Positions 15,992-25,882 of a stretch of DNA of 64,000 nt are shown here, one piece after another (the stretch's first letter is position 1; every line of letters starts with the position of its first letter). The stretch spans positions 1-64,000 of the forward strand of contig NZ_STGD01000008.1 in the NCBI RefSeq assembly GCF_005222755.1. Reading direction: 5' to 3'. The DNA is from Roseomonas sp. HF4 (GTDB lineage Bacteria; Pseudomonadota; Alphaproteobacteria; Acetobacterales; Acetobacteraceae). A program made the position numbers and the translations under genes. A model generated the notes under the pieces. That model was not told the DNA's origin. It worked only from the letters and a program-made list of their open reading frames with translations, and did not search any database.

Positions 15992-18900
15992 CGGCGCGCG
16001 CCTTCGCCTGGCGGCGCGTCGCGCTGCTGCTGCTCGGGCTGCCGCTCGGGCTCGTGGTCGTGACCACGCCGCTCGATGCGGCGGACCAGGCGCTGCTGGC
16101 GGTCGGCGGCATCCTCACCTTCCTGGTGCTGAACCGCTTCCCGAACCGGCGCGCGACCATGGTGCTGGCGGCGCTCTCCTGCCTCGTTTCGGCGCGCTAC
16201 ATCTTCTGGCGCATGACCGAGACGCTGGAGCCTGCGACATTCTGGCAGGGCTTCTTCATGATCGGCCTCGCGCTCGCCGAGGGCTACGCGGTGCTGGCGC
16301 TGCTGCTCGGCTATTTCCAGACGCTCTGGCCGCTCGAGCGCAAGCCGGCGCCGCTGCCGGCCGACCCGGCGGACTGGCCGAGCGTCGATGTCTACGTGCC
16401 CACCTACAATGAGGACCTCGAGGTGGTGCGCCCGACCGTTCTCGCCGCGCTGGCGATGGACTGGCCGGCCGAGAAGCTGCGCGTCTGGATCCTCGACGAC
16501 GGGCGGCGCCCGGCCTTCCGCGCCTTCGCCGAGCAATGCGGCGCCGGCTACATCGTGCGCCCGGACAACAAGGGCGCCAAGGCGGGCAACATCAACCACG
16601 CGCTGGCGCAGACCGAGGGCGAGTTCGTCGCCATCTTCGACTGCGACCACGTCCCCACGCGCGCCTTCCTGCAGATGAGCATGGGCTGGATGCTGCGCGA
16701 CCCGAAGCTCGGGATGGTCCAGACGCCGCACCATTTCTATTCGCTCGACCCGTTCGAGCGGAACCTCTCGAACGGCCGCGACGTGCCGAACGAGGGGCTG
16801 ATGTTCTACGGCCTCGTGCAGCCGGGCAACGACCTCTGGAACGCCACCTTCTTCTGCGGCTCCTGCGCCCTGATCCGGCGCGCGGCGATCCTCGATGCCG
16901 GCGGCGTGCCGACGGAGACCGTGACCGAAGACTGCCACGCATCGCTGCGCATGCAGCGCCGCGGCTGGAACACCGCCTACCTGCGCGTGCCGCTCGCCGC
17001 CGGCCTCGCGACCGAGCGGCTGATGATCCACATCGGCCAGCGCATGCGCTGGGCGCGCGGCATGCTGCAGATCATGCGCGTGGACAATCCGTTGCTCGGC
17101 CCCGGGCTGAGCCTGGCGCAACGCGCCTGCTACTTCAGTGCGATGTTCCACTTCCTGTTCGCGCTGCCGCGCGTGGTGTTCCTCACCGCGCCGCTCGCGT
17201 TCCTGCTGCTGGGACACAGCGTCATCGCGGCCTCGCCGCTCGCGATCGTCGCCTATGCCGGGCCGCACATCTTCCACGCGGTCGCGACGGGCAGCCGGAT
17301 CGCCGGCGGCGCGCGCCATTCATTCTGGTCCGAGATCTACGAGACCGTGCTGGCCCTCTGGCTGCTGCCGGTGACCATCGCGACGCTGCTCGATCCCAGG
17401 AAGGGGAAGTTCAACGTGACGGAGAAGGGCGGGCTGCTGCCCGAGGGCTATTTCGACTGGCGCGCCGTGTGGCCGAGCCTGGTGCTGACGGTGCTGCTGG
17501 CCGCCGGCGTCGCGGCCGGCGCGCACGGAATCGCGACCCATCCCTGGGGCAGCCTCGAGGCGCAGGCCTACCTCCTGAACGGCATCTGGGCCACGCTCTG
17601 CCTCGTGCCCGCGCTCGCCTCCGTGGCGGCGGGACGGGAGCGGCGCCAGGTTCGCGCGCGCGCACGTGTCAGCGCCGAGCTGCCGGCGATCCTGGTGCTG
17701 CCGGACGGGCGGCGCATCGATGCGCGCACGCACGACCTCTCGCTCGGCGGCGCCGGCCTCATGCTGGCCGAGCCGCCCGGCCTCGCGCCCGACAGCGAGG
17801 TGACGCTGGAACTGCCGCTCGGCGCCGAGACGGTCGTGCTGCCGGCGCGCTTCCTGCGCATGGACGATGGGGAGGCGCAGCTGCTGCTTCACCTGCGCAC
17901 GATCGAGGAGGAGGCCGCCGTGGTGCGCGTGCTGTTCGGCCGCGCCGATGCCTGGCTGGACTGGGACCGGCACCGGCCGGACCGGCCGCTGCGCTCGCTG
18001 CTCGAGGTCGTGGCGACGGTGGGCGCGGTCTTCACGGGGCGCTCGCAGCTGTCCTTCGCGTGGTGGCGCGCGCGCCGGCAGCGGCGCGAAGCGCTGCGAC
18101 GGCCGGTCGCGCCCGTCGCCGCCGAGCGCCGGACCGAGGTTCTGCTCCCGCGCAGCCTCGCCGGAGCCGGCCTTCTTGCGCTGCTGCTCGGCGCTCAGCC
18201 CGCCTCCGCGCAGCCGACGCCGCCGGCCCCGCTGCCCGACGCCCCGGTCGCGGCGCCCTTGCCCACGGTTGCGGACCCGCCACCCGCCGCGGCGGCGCCG
18301 ACCGCCCGGCGCGTCACGCGCAGCCTCCGCCAGCTCGGCCTCGGCGGGCCGATGCAGCTGCGCGGCGTCTCGCCCCTGCAGGGGCTGCAATTCGGCATCC
18401 GTGCGGATGAGGTCGTGACGGAGGCGCGGCTCGTGCTCTCGGGCGCCGCATCGCCGGCGCTGATGCCGGAGACGAGCCAGCTCACTATCACGCTGAACGA
18501 CCAGTTCATCGGCGTCGTCAGACCCGATCCGACGCGCCCGGCCTTCGGCCCGGTCTCGATGCCGGCCAGCCCCGCCTTCTTCACCGAGATCAACCGGCTG
18601 AATTTTGCCTTCACCGGCCGCTACGCCGCGGAGTGCAACGACGCCCTCTCGGACCTCCTCTGGATGACGGTGGACGAGGGCTCGGCCCTCCACCTCGTGC
18701 TCGAGCGCCTGCCCCTGACGCGCGACCTGTCGCGCCTGCCCGAACCCTTCTTCGACCCGCGCGAGTTGCACGAGCCGCTGGTGCTGCCGTTCATCCTGCC
18801 GGACAGCCCGCCGACCGAGGCGCTGCGCGCGGCCGCCATCGCCGCCTCCTGGTTCGCGGTGCAGGCGGAGTACCGGGGCGCGCGCTTCCCCGTCTCAGGC

Positions 18901-20436
18901 AGCCTGCCTGACCGCGGCCACGCCGTGGTGGTCGCGACGGCGGACAGCGTGCCGGCCGGGCTCGAACTGCCGCCGCTCGCGGGGCCGACCGTCGCCCTGC
19001 TGTCGAACCCGCGGGATCCCGCCGGGACGCTGCTGCTCATCGCCGGCCGCAACCCGTCCGAGGCGGCGGCGGCGGCGACCGGGCTCGCGCTCGCGCCGCA
19101 GCTGCTGTCCGGGCAGGCCGCGACGGTCGCGCCGCAGCGCGCGCCGCCACGCCGCCCCTATGACGCGCCGCGCTGGCTGCCGACGGACCGCGCGGTCCGC
19201 TTCGGCGAACTCGTGGACCGCGGCGCCCTGCAGGTGGCGGGCTTCGCGCCCGGCGCCATCGCGGTGCCGCTGCGCACCGCACCCGACCTCGTGACCTGGC
19301 GGCGGCACGGCTTCCCGGTCGAGGTCGCGCTGCGCGCGCCGGGCGGTCCGGTGCTGGACGTGGCGCGCACGCGCCTCGATGTCTCGGTCAGCGGCAGCTT
19401 CCTCCGCGCCGTGCCGCTGGCCGATGCGCCGTCCTGGCCGTGGTCCTGGGTGCAATCGCAGCTCGGCCTCGGCGGCGGGCCGCAGACGGCGCGCATCGCC
19501 GTGCCGCCCTGGCTGGTCTCCGGCCGCAACGAGCTGCAGCTGCGCTTCGACCTGCGGCCGCTCAACCGCGGCGACTGCGTCGGCACGCCGGCCGATGTCC
19601 AGGCCGCGATCGACCCCGAGAGCACGATCGACATCAGCCGCGCGCACCGCTTCGCGGTGCTGCCGAACCTCGCGCACTTCGCGAGCGCGGGCTTCCCCTT
19701 CACGCGCCTCGCCGACCTTTCGGAAAGCGCCGTCGTGCTTCCCGACCAGCCTGGCCCGGTCGAGGTCAGCGCCTTCCTCGGCCTGGTCGGCGGGCTCGCG
19801 GTGAGCGTCGGCGTGCCTGCGACGGGCCTCGCCGTGGTGCGACCCGGCCAGTTGCAGCAGGTGGCGGAGCGCGACCTGATCGTCATCGGCACGCTCGGGC
19901 GGCAGCCCGCGCTCGCCGCGTTGCTGCAAGACGCACCGCTGCGCTTCGAGGCGGGGGGGCGGCTGTCGGTGACCCTGCCCGACCGGCTCGAGGGGTTCGC
20001 GCGCCTCGTGATGGACGTGCCGCCGGCCGAGGACAGGCTGCGCGTCGCGGCCGTGGTCGCGAGCCCGCCGGAAGACCTTGGCTTCCTGGCTGGCGTGCAG
20101 TCCCCGCTGCGGGCCGGGCGGTCGGTCGTCGCGCTGGCGGCGCCGACGCCAGCGGGTCTCGAGGCGGTGGCCGAGGCGCTGCGCGACCCGGCGCGCATCG
20201 CGCGCTTCCAGGGCGACCTGGTTCTGCTCTCGAGCAGCGGGATCGAGGCGTTCCGCACGGCGCCGTCCTATGCGGTCGGGGATCTGCCGCCCTGGCTCTG
20301 GCCGCAGCACTACCTGGGCGCGCGGCCGGGCACGTTGCTGCTTCTGCTGCTCGGCACGAGCCTGCTGGTCGGCCTGCCGCTCCATGCCGCGCTGCGGCGG
20401 CGCGCGGTGCGGCGCCTTCGGGGGGGAGGGGCATGA
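15988..20436 (+). CDS. bcsAB: Cellulose synthase, fused catalytic and periplasmic subunits (BcsA-BcsB)
   Basis: A 1482-residue fusion that polymerises UDP-glucose and guides the chain through the inner membrane. Residues 1-740 are BcsA: membrane helices, GT2 motifs D-D-G (~170), F-D-C-D-H (~217), T-E-D-C-H (~312) and Q-R-M-R-W (~351), then a PilZ domain from about 545 with R-R-Q-V-R and D-L-S-L-G-G-A-G for c-di-GMP. A hydrophobic segment ending A-S-A-Q (~724-745) begins the BcsB part, which runs through carbohydrate-binding/flavodoxin-like repeats to a C-terminal membrane helix (~1447-1468). No stop, frameshift or internal start separates the halves, as in AcsAB of Komagataeibacter. It overlaps both bcsQ and bcsC by ATGA. 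Confidence 0.95.
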   Translation: MTARAFAWRRVALLLLGLPLGLVVVTTPLDAADQALLAVGGILTFLVLNRFPNRRATMVLAALSCLVSARYIFWRMTETLEPATFWQGFFMIGLALAEGYAVLALLLGYFQTLWPLERKPAPLPADPADWPSVDVYVPTYNEDLEVVRPTVLAALAMDWPAEKLRVWILDDGRRPAFRAFAEQCGAGYIVRPDNKGAKAGNINHALAQTEGEFVAIFDCDHVPTRAFLQMSMGWMLRDPKLGMVQTPHHFYSLDPFERNLSNGRDVPNEGLMFYGLVQPGNDLWNATFFCGSCALIRRAAILDAGGVPTETVTEDCHASLRMQRRGWNTAYLRVPLAAGLATERLMIHIGQRMRWARGMLQIMRVDNPLLGPGLSLAQRACYFSAMFHFLFALPRVVFLTAPLAFLLLGHSVIAASPLAIVAYAGPHIFHAVATGSRIAGGARHSFWSEIYETVLALWLLPVTIATLLDPRKGKFNVTEKGGLLPEGYFDWRAVWPSLVLTVLLAAGVAAGAHGIATHPWGSLEAQAYLLNGIWATLCLVPALASVAAGRERRQVRARARVSAELPAILVLPDGRRIDARTHDLSLGGAGLMLAEPPGLAPDSEVTLELPLGAETVVLPARFLRMDDGEAQLLLHLRTIEEEAAVVRVLFGRADAWLDWDRHRPDRPLRSLLEVVATVGAVFTGRSQLSFAWWRARRQRREALRRPVAPVAAERRTEVLLPRSLAGAGLLALLLGAQPASAQPTPPAPLPDAPVAAPLPTVADPPPAAAAPTARRVTRSLRQLGLGGPMQLRGVSPLQGLQFGIRADEVVTEARLVLSGAASPALMPETSQLTITLNDQFIGVVRPDPTRPAFGPVSMPASPAFFTEINRLNFAFTGRYAAECNDALSDLLWMTVDEGSALHLVLERLPLTRDLSRLPEPFFDPRELHEPLVLPFILPDSPPTEALRAAAIAASWFAVQAEYRGARFPVSGSLPDRGHAVVVATADSVPAGLELPPLAGPTVALLSNPRDPAGTLLLIAGRNPSEAAAAATGLALAPQLLSGQAATVAPQRAPPRRPYDAPRWLPTDRAVRFGELVDRGALQVAGFAPGAIAVPLRTAPDLVTWRRHGFPVEVALRAPGGPVLDVARTRLDVSVSGSFLRAVPLADAPSWPWSWVQSQLGLGGGPQTARIAVPPWLVSGRNELQLRFDLRPLNRGDCVGTPADVQAAIDPESTIDISRAHRFAVLPNLAHFASAGFPFTRLADLSESAVVLPDQPGPVEVSAFLGLVGGLAVSVGVPATGLAVVRPGQLQQVAERDLIVIGTLGRQPALAALLQDAPLRFEAGGRLSVTLPDRLEGFARLVMDVPPAEDRLRVAAVVASPPEDLGFLAGVQSPLRAGRSVVALAAPTPAGLEAVAEALRDPARIARFQGDLVLLSSSGIEAFRTAPSYAVGDLPPWLWPQHYLGARPGTLLLLLLGTSLLVGLPLHAALRRRAVRRLRGGGA

Positions 20437-23400
20437 GGCGGCTGCGCACGGCCCTGCTCTGCGGGGCGACGATGCTGGCGCCGGCCATGCCGGCCCTGGC
20501 GCAGAACGGCGCCGTGTCGGTCCTGCTCCAGCAGGCCCGGCACTGGCAGGAACAGAACCGGCCAGACCTTGCGATCAGCGCCTATGAACGGGTGCTCGCC
20601 GCGGATCCGCGCAACGCCGATGCGCTCGCCGGCGCCGCGGCGGCGGAAGCGGCGCGCGGCAACCGCGCCGCGGCGGAGGCCTTGCTTGCGCGGCTTCGCG
20701 CCGTGGCGCCCGCCGCGCCGGCCGTCGCCGCGGCCGAGGAGGCGCTGCGCGGCAGCGCCGTCGACCGTGCCGCGATCGAGGAGGCGCGCCGCCTGTCGCG
20801 CGACGGCCGCGTGCCCGAGGCGCTGACCCGATATCGCGATGCCTTCGGCGGCGCCCCGCCGCCCGATGCCTATACGGTGGAATACTGGCTGACGCTCGGC
20901 GGCACGGCTGGCGGCTGGGAGGAGGCGCGCCAGCGCCTCGCGGCGCTCGCTGCCCGGCGCCCGCAGGACGGCCGCGCGCGCGTGGCCGCCGCCGAGATCC
21001 TGACCTGGCGGGAACCCTCCCGCGCCGATGGCATCGCGCGCCTCGCCGCGCTCGCGCGCGAGCCCGCGACCGCCGGGCCGGCGACCGAGGCCTGGCGCCG
21101 TGCGCTGGGCTGGCTCGGCACCGGGCCGGCGGCCGAGGCGCCGCTCGCCGCCTATCTCGAATTCCGGCCGGATGACGCGGCGGTGCGCGAGCGCCTGGCC
21201 GCCATCCGCGACCCCGCACGGCGCGCCGCCCAAGCCGCCGCCGGGCCGCGCCAGGAAGGCTTCGCACAGCTGGAGGCAAACCGCGCGGCCGAGGCGGAGC
21301 GTGCCTTCCAGGCGGCGCTGGCCGCCGATGCCGCGGATGCCGAGGCGCTGGCCGGGCTCGGCATCGTGCGGCTGCGCCAGGGCCGCGCGGCCGAGGCGCG
21401 CGACCTGCTGGAACGCGCCAGCGCCGCCGACCCGGCGCGCGCCGGCAATTGGCGCGCCGCGCTCGAAGGCGCCCGCTACAGCGTGGAACTGGCGGAGGGC
21501 CGCGCGCTGCTCCGCCGCGGCGAGGTGGCGGCGGCCGAGACCGTGCTGCGCCGCGCCGTGGCGCGCGAGGCGACCGACCGCACCGATGCCGAGGCCGCGC
21601 TCGGCGAGGTCGCGCTGCGCCAGGGCGACGCGCCGGGCGCCGAGCAGCGCTTCCGCACCGCGCTGGGACGCCGGCCCGGCTTCCAGCCCGCGGAGCAGGG
21701 GCTGGAACGCGCGCTGCGCCAGCAGGGGCGCATCGCCGAGGCCGACCAGATCGCACGCCGGCTGCGCGCCGCGGCGCCGTCCGGTAGCGGCACGGGCGGC
21801 GCCGCCGGCCGCCTGCGCGCCCAGGCCGCGCGCAGCACCGACCCGGCCGAGGCGCTGGCGCTGCTCCGCGCCGCCGCGGCCGAGGCGCCGCAGGACCCCT
21901 GGGTCCGGCTCGACCTCGCGCGTGCACTCGCGCGCCAGGGCCAGGGCGCGGAGGCGCGCGCGATCCTGGAGGCGCCGCTCGCCGGGCCGGTTGGCGGCGC
22001 GGAGGCGGTCTTCGCGGCAGCGTTGTTCGCCGAGGAACAGGGGCGGCTCGGCGATGCCGCCGCGCTCATCGCGCGCGTGCCGCCGGCGCGGCGCTCGCCC
22101 GACATGGCACGGCTCGCGAGCCGCACGCGCGTGGCAGCCGAGGTGGAGCAGGCGGCGGCGCTCGGCGGCTTCGCCGGGCGGCAGCGGCTGCTGGCGCTGG
22201 CGGCGCGCCCGGATCCGACCGGCGCGGGGCCCGCCGCGGTAATCCGCACCTTCGGCGAGGCCGGCGATGCGCGCGGCGCCGAGGAAGCGGCACGCGTCGC
22301 GCTCGCGGTCAACCGGGCGCCGGCGCCTGCGGCGCGACTCGCGATCGGCAGCGCGCTGCTGTCGGCCGGGCTCGAAGGCCAGGCGGCCGCGCTGGTGCGC
22401 GGGCTCGAGGGTGGCGGCGATGCCGAGACCCGGCGCCAGGCGGGCGCGCTTCTGGCCGGCGTCGCGGTGCGCGCCGCGGACCGCGCGAACGAGGCCGGCG
22501 ACCAGGCCGCCGGCTTCGAGAGCCTGCGCCCGGTGCTCGAGGCCGCACCGGCGGACGAGGCGGCGAACCTGGCGCTGGCGCGGCTGTACCAGGGGGCCGG
22601 CCGGCCGGCCGAGGCGCTGGAACGCGCCGAGGCGGTGCTGGCCCGCGACCCGCGCAACCTGGATGCGCGCACCGCGGCGGTGCAGGCCGCGATCGCGGCG
22701 CGGCAATGGCGCCGCGCCGACGACCTGATCGAGGAAGGCCGCCTGATGGCGCCGAACGAGGCGCGGCTGTCGCTCATGCAGGCACGGCTGGCACGGGCGC
22801 GGGGCGACTATCGCGGCGCGCTGGTCGCGGCGCGGGAGGCCGAGCGCCAGCGTGCCGCGCAGATCGGCACCGTGGTGCCGATGGGCTTCGCCCCGGCCGG
22901 CGCCAACCCGTTCCGGAGCGCCGGCGTCGCCATCGCCGCGCCGGCGCCGCGCGACCGCGTTTCGGCCGAGATCGCGCGCGAGGTCGAGGCGGCGCGCGAG
23001 GAAGCGGCGACGCGCTTCGTGGCGGCGCCGACGGTGCGGGGGCGGTCGGGCACCGCGGGGCTCGACCGACTAGAGGAATTGTCGCTGCCGATCGAGGGCT
23101 CGGTCGCGCCGCGCGGCATCGGCGGGCGGCTGACAGCGACCGTCACGCCGGTCACCATCTCGGCCGGCGCGCTGCCGCAGGACCTGGTCTCCCTGCAATC
23201 CTTCGGCGCGAACCCGATCGCCTTCCCGGGCGGGATGCGCCGGCCGGCGGAGGAGTCCGCCAGCGGCGTCGCGGCCGGGCTTGGCTACCGGCGCGGCGAT
23301 TTCGCGATCGACGTCGGCAGCACGCCCTTCGGCTTCCGCGAGACGAACATCGTGGGCGGCATCGAGGTGGCGCCCGAACTCGGCGGCGGCTGGCGCCTGC

Positions 23401-24098
23401 GGCTGGCCGGGGAACGCCGGGCGGTGACGGACAGCCTGCTGTCCTGGGCCGGGCAGCGCGATGCGCTGACGGGGCAGTCCTGGGGCAGTGTCGTGCGCAC
23501 CGGCGGCCGCGCCCAGGTGGAATACGCGAGCGGCCCGGCGCGCTTCTATGCCGGCGGCGGCTATGCCGCCTTCGAGGGCCGCCAGGTGCGCGACAATGCC
23601 CGCGTCGAGGCCGGCGCCGGCTTCGCCTACGACGTGATGCGCCGCGGGGATGAAGCGGTCAGCGTCGGGCTCGACCTCGTCTACTTCGCCTATGACGAGA
23701 ACCAGCGCTTCTTCACCTTCGGCCATGGCGGGTATTTCAGCCCGCAGGACTATACGGCCATCAACCTGCCGGTGGACTGGCGCGGGCGGACGCAGGACTG
23801 GCGCTGGCGCCTCGGCGGTTCGCTCGGCTACGCGGTCTGGTCCGAGGACCGCGCGCCGGTCTTCCCGACCGATGCGGCGCTGCAGGGGCAACTGGCCGCG
23901 CGCGCGGCGCAGGATTCAAGGATCTTCGCCATCTACCCGTCGCAAAGCGAAGCCGGGTTGGTCGGCAGCCTGCGCGGCGACATCGAATACGCTCTCACGC
24001 CAGACCTCTCGCTCGGCGCCACGCTGCGCTACGACCGATCGGCCGACTGGAACGAGGCGCGCGGCGGTGTCTACGTGCGCTACCGGCTGCCGGAATAG
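20433..24098 (+). CDS. bcsC: Cellulose synthase outer-membrane export subunit with TPR repeats
   Basis: A 1221-residue periplasmic/outer-membrane protein. A signal peptide ends at A-L-A-Q (residue 24). Residues about 30-830 are Ala/Arg-rich tetratricopeptide repeats that bind peptidoglycan and synthase partners. From about residue 900 (T-A-T-V-T-P-V-T-I-S-A-G) to the end is the BCSC_C beta-barrel, with the typical R-R-G-D-F-A-I-D-V-G-S-T-P-F-G-F and a terminal aromatic strand (V-Y-V-R-Y-R-L-P-E). It is coupled to bcsAB by ATGA and is the last gene of the operon. No bcsD follows, so the crystallising subunit of Komagataeibacter is absent here. Confidence 0.93.
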   Translation: MRRLRTALLCGATMLAPAMPALAQNGAVSVLLQQARHWQEQNRPDLAISAYERVLAADPRNADALAGAAAAEAARGNRAAAEALLARLRAVAPAAPAVAAAEEALRGSAVDRAAIEEARRLSRDGRVPEALTRYRDAFGGAPPPDAYTVEYWLTLGGTAGGWEEARQRLAALAARRPQDGRARVAAAEILTWREPSRADGIARLAALAREPATAGPATEAWRRALGWLGTGPAAEAPLAAYLEFRPDDAAVRERLAAIRDPARRAAQAAAGPRQEGFAQLEANRAAEAERAFQAALAADAADAEALAGLGIVRLRQGRAAEARDLLERASAADPARAGNWRAALEGARYSVELAEGRALLRRGEVAAAETVLRRAVAREATDRTDAEAALGEVALRQGDAPGAEQRFRTALGRRPGFQPAEQGLERALRQQGRIAEADQIARRLRAAAPSGSGTGGAAGRLRAQAARSTDPAEALALLRAAAAEAPQDPWVRLDLARALARQGQGAEARAILEAPLAGPVGGAEAVFAAALFAEEQGRLGDAAALIARVPPARRSPDMARLASRTRVAAEVEQAAALGGFAGRQRLLALAARPDPTGAGPAAVIRTFGEAGDARGAEEAARVALAVNRAPAPAARLAIGSALLSAGLEGQAAALVRGLEGGGDAETRRQAGALLAGVAVRAADRANEAGDQAAGFESLRPVLEAAPADEAANLALARLYQGAGRPAEALERAEAVLARDPRNLDARTAAVQAAIAARQWRRADDLIEEGRLMAPNEARLSLMQARLARARGDYRGALVAAREAERQRAAQIGTVVPMGFAPAGANPFRSAGVAIAAPAPRDRVSAEIAREVEAAREEAATRFVAAPTVRGRSGTAGLDRLEELSLPIEGSVAPRGIGGRLTATVTPVTISAGALPQDLVSLQSFGANPIAFPGGMRRPAEESASGVAAGLGYRRGDFAIDVGSTPFGFRETNIVGGIEVAPELGGGWRLRLAGERRAVTDSLLSWAGQRDALTGQSWGSVVRTGGRAQVEYASGPARFYAGGGYAAFEGRQVRDNARVEAGAGFAYDVMRRGDEAVSVGLDLVYFAYDENQRFFTFGHGGYFSPQDYTAINLPVDWRGRTQDWRWRLGGSLGYAVWSEDRAPVFPTDAALQGQLAARAAQDSRIFAIYPSQSEAGLVGSLRGDIEYALTPDLSLGATLRYDRSADWNEARGGVYVRYRLPE

Positions 24099-24771
24099 GC
24101 GCAGCGTCACTGCTGGCCCTTGGGCGGCGGACCGATCCGGACGGACATGCCGCTGCAGGCGCTCCCCCCGGCGTCCGGGGACACGAGGCCATCACGGACG
24201 CGGCGCGCGTTCAGGGGCAGGTTCTGCACCGTCGCGTCGTTCTCCGCGCCGCGCGCCGGCAGGTCGGGCATTCCTCGGCATGATCGGCGCGCGATGCGCC
24301 TCGCGCGCCTTGGCGCGGCCGTCCTGCACCCACGCGCCAGCCAGCGCGGACACACCGGCCGCGAGGTCGAACGCTCCCGGCGCGCCTGCGGGATCTCGTT
24401 CGAGCGCAGCGCCGTGGGGAGGATCACCCCCAGTCCCCCGCACCGTGACGCATTCGGGTCGGTTTCGAACGGAGCGGCTCGGAGAAAATTCGTTGAATCG
24501 CCCGCAGCCGAATGCAAACCGCGAAGGTTCCCGTGCACCGCCGCGGACCAACCAGATCGGAGAACAATTCGACGGCCCCCGGGACGCCACTTCCGACCGG
24601 CAGGGGCCGCATCCCACACCGGCTAGCCGTCTGGCGCACGACGCGCGGGCGGCATGCGCCGCCCGCCACGCCTCGATCCCTGCCGGCGACCCGTATCGTC
24701 CGCAAGGCACGCGGACCTCGCGGCACGGCCGCGCGAGGCGGCACGCACCTTTGGCCGATGGGCGGCCCGCC
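24099..24771. other. Long intergenic region between bcsC and the Bug-type gene
   Basis: A 673-bp gap between convergent genes, with lower GC around 24480-24560. No complete gene is supported. On the minus strand, 24107-24250 encodes a segment (NLPLNARRVRDGLVSPDAGG, then S-A-C-S-G and G-P-P-P) that reads more like protein than the other frames. Its upstream part seems to continue in a different frame, so it may be a frameshifted remnant of a small secreted protein. This is tentative. Confidence 0.4.
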
Positions 24772-25734
24772 TCAGCCCGCGGCGCGCACCACCGGCGCCC
24801 AGCGCGTGCCCTCGCGCGCCACGAAGTCCGCGATCTCGGCCGGCGTCGGGTCGCCGAGCGCGACCATGCCGATGTTGGCCCAACGCTCCCGCGCCGCGGG
24901 TTCGGCCATCGCCGTCGCCATGTGGGCGCGGATGCGGCCGACGATCTCCGCCGACAGGCCCGCCGGCCCTGCGAGGAGGAACCAGTTCGAGGCGACCGCG
25001 CCGGGGAATCCGACCTCGACGATGGTCGGCACGTCGGGAACCGATGAGATGCGCGTCTCGCTCGTCACCGCCAGGCCGCGGATGCTGCCGCCGCGCACGC
25101 CGCCGGTATGGGCGCCCACAGTGTTCCAGAGCGAGGTCGTGCTGCCGCCAAGCACCGCTTGCTCGGCATCGGCCGCGCCGCGGAAGGGCGCGTGCAGCAG
25201 TTCGACCCCGGCCTCGCGCGCCCAGAGCATCCCGGCCAGGTGCCCGACCGAGCCCACGCCCGACGAGCCGAAGCTCGCGGCGTCAGGCCGCACGGCGGCG
25301 GCGGCCTTGTAGTCGGCCATGCTGCGGATCGGGCCGTCGCCCTTGACGGCGCAGAGGATCGGCGCGCCGCCGAACATCGTGATGTAGGCGAAGGAGCGCC
25401 GCGGGTCGTAGGCCGGCGGCGGCGTCATGCTGACCGAGACGGCGAGCGGCCCGGTATTCGTGATCAGCAGCGTATGCCCGTCCGGCGTCGCAGCCGCGGC
25501 GGCCGCGGTGCCGACCGCGCCGCCCGCGCCGGGCCGGTTCTCGACCACGAAGGGCTGGCCGAAGGCGCGTTCCATGCCGGCGGCGAGGAAGCGCATCAGG
25601 ATGTCCGAGGTTCCCCCGGGCGCATAGGGATTTATGATCCTGACCGGGCGGTTGGGCCAGGCGCCCTGGCCGTGGACGGCCGGCGCGGCCAGCAGGACCG
25701 GCGCGAGAAGGAGATGGCGACGACGCAGCAGCAT
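24772..25734 (-). CDS. Bug-type (tripartite tricarboxylate) periplasmic solute-binding protein
   Basis: A 320-residue exported binding protein. An R-R-R-H-L-L-L signal region with cleavage near A-V-H-G-Q leads into WPNRPVRIINPYAPGGTSDI, the Bug-family signature, then V-V-E-N-R-P-G-A-G-G-A-V-G-T. The C-terminal region R-W-A-N-I-G-M and the P-A-E-I-A-D-F-V-A-R-E end are typical. No TctA/TctB membrane genes are adjacent, so it is an orphan receptor, common in this lineage. The ligand is unknown, probably a carboxylate. The start at 25734 follows GGAAAGGGCAG; the open frame upstream is spurious. Confidence 0.9.
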   Translation of the reverse strand: MLLRRRHLLLAPVLLAAPAVHGQGAWPNRPVRIINPYAPGGTSDILMRFLAAGMERAFGQPFVVENRPGAGGAVGTAAAAAATPDGHTLLITNTGPLAVSVSMTPPPAYDPRRSFAYITMFGGAPILCAVKGDGPIRSMADYKAAAAVRPDAASFGSSGVGSVGHLAGMLWAREAGVELLHAPFRGAADAEQAVLGGSTTSLWNTVGAHTGGVRGGSIRGLAVTSETRISSVPDVPTIVEVGFPGAVASNWFLLAGPAGLSAEIVGRIRAHMATAMAEPAARERWANIGMVALGDPTPAEIADFVAREGTRWAPVVRAAG

Positions 25735-25882
25735 GGACTGCCCTTTCCGGTGGCGAGGACGCGTCGCCCCCTGCCCAAGCGGGAAGCACGCCGCCCGCAG
25801 AGGCACGATCGCGCGCGCCGGAATGCGGGCGGAGCAAGCCACGTGCCGCGCGGCCGGCGTCGCGCCGGCGCGCGGACGACCC

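Noticed and set aside
20310..22706. A 798-codon minus-strand frame opposite bcsC
   Set aside because: It has low-complexity Arg/Gly/Ala/Glu composition, mirrors bcsC TPR codons, and has no recognisable domain.
24107..24619. A 170-codon minus-strand ORF in the bcsC downstream gap
   Set aside because: Only its C-terminal ~45 codons look protein-like; the N-terminal part is Arg-rich and seems out of frame. I kept it as a comment on the intergenic region rather than as a gene.
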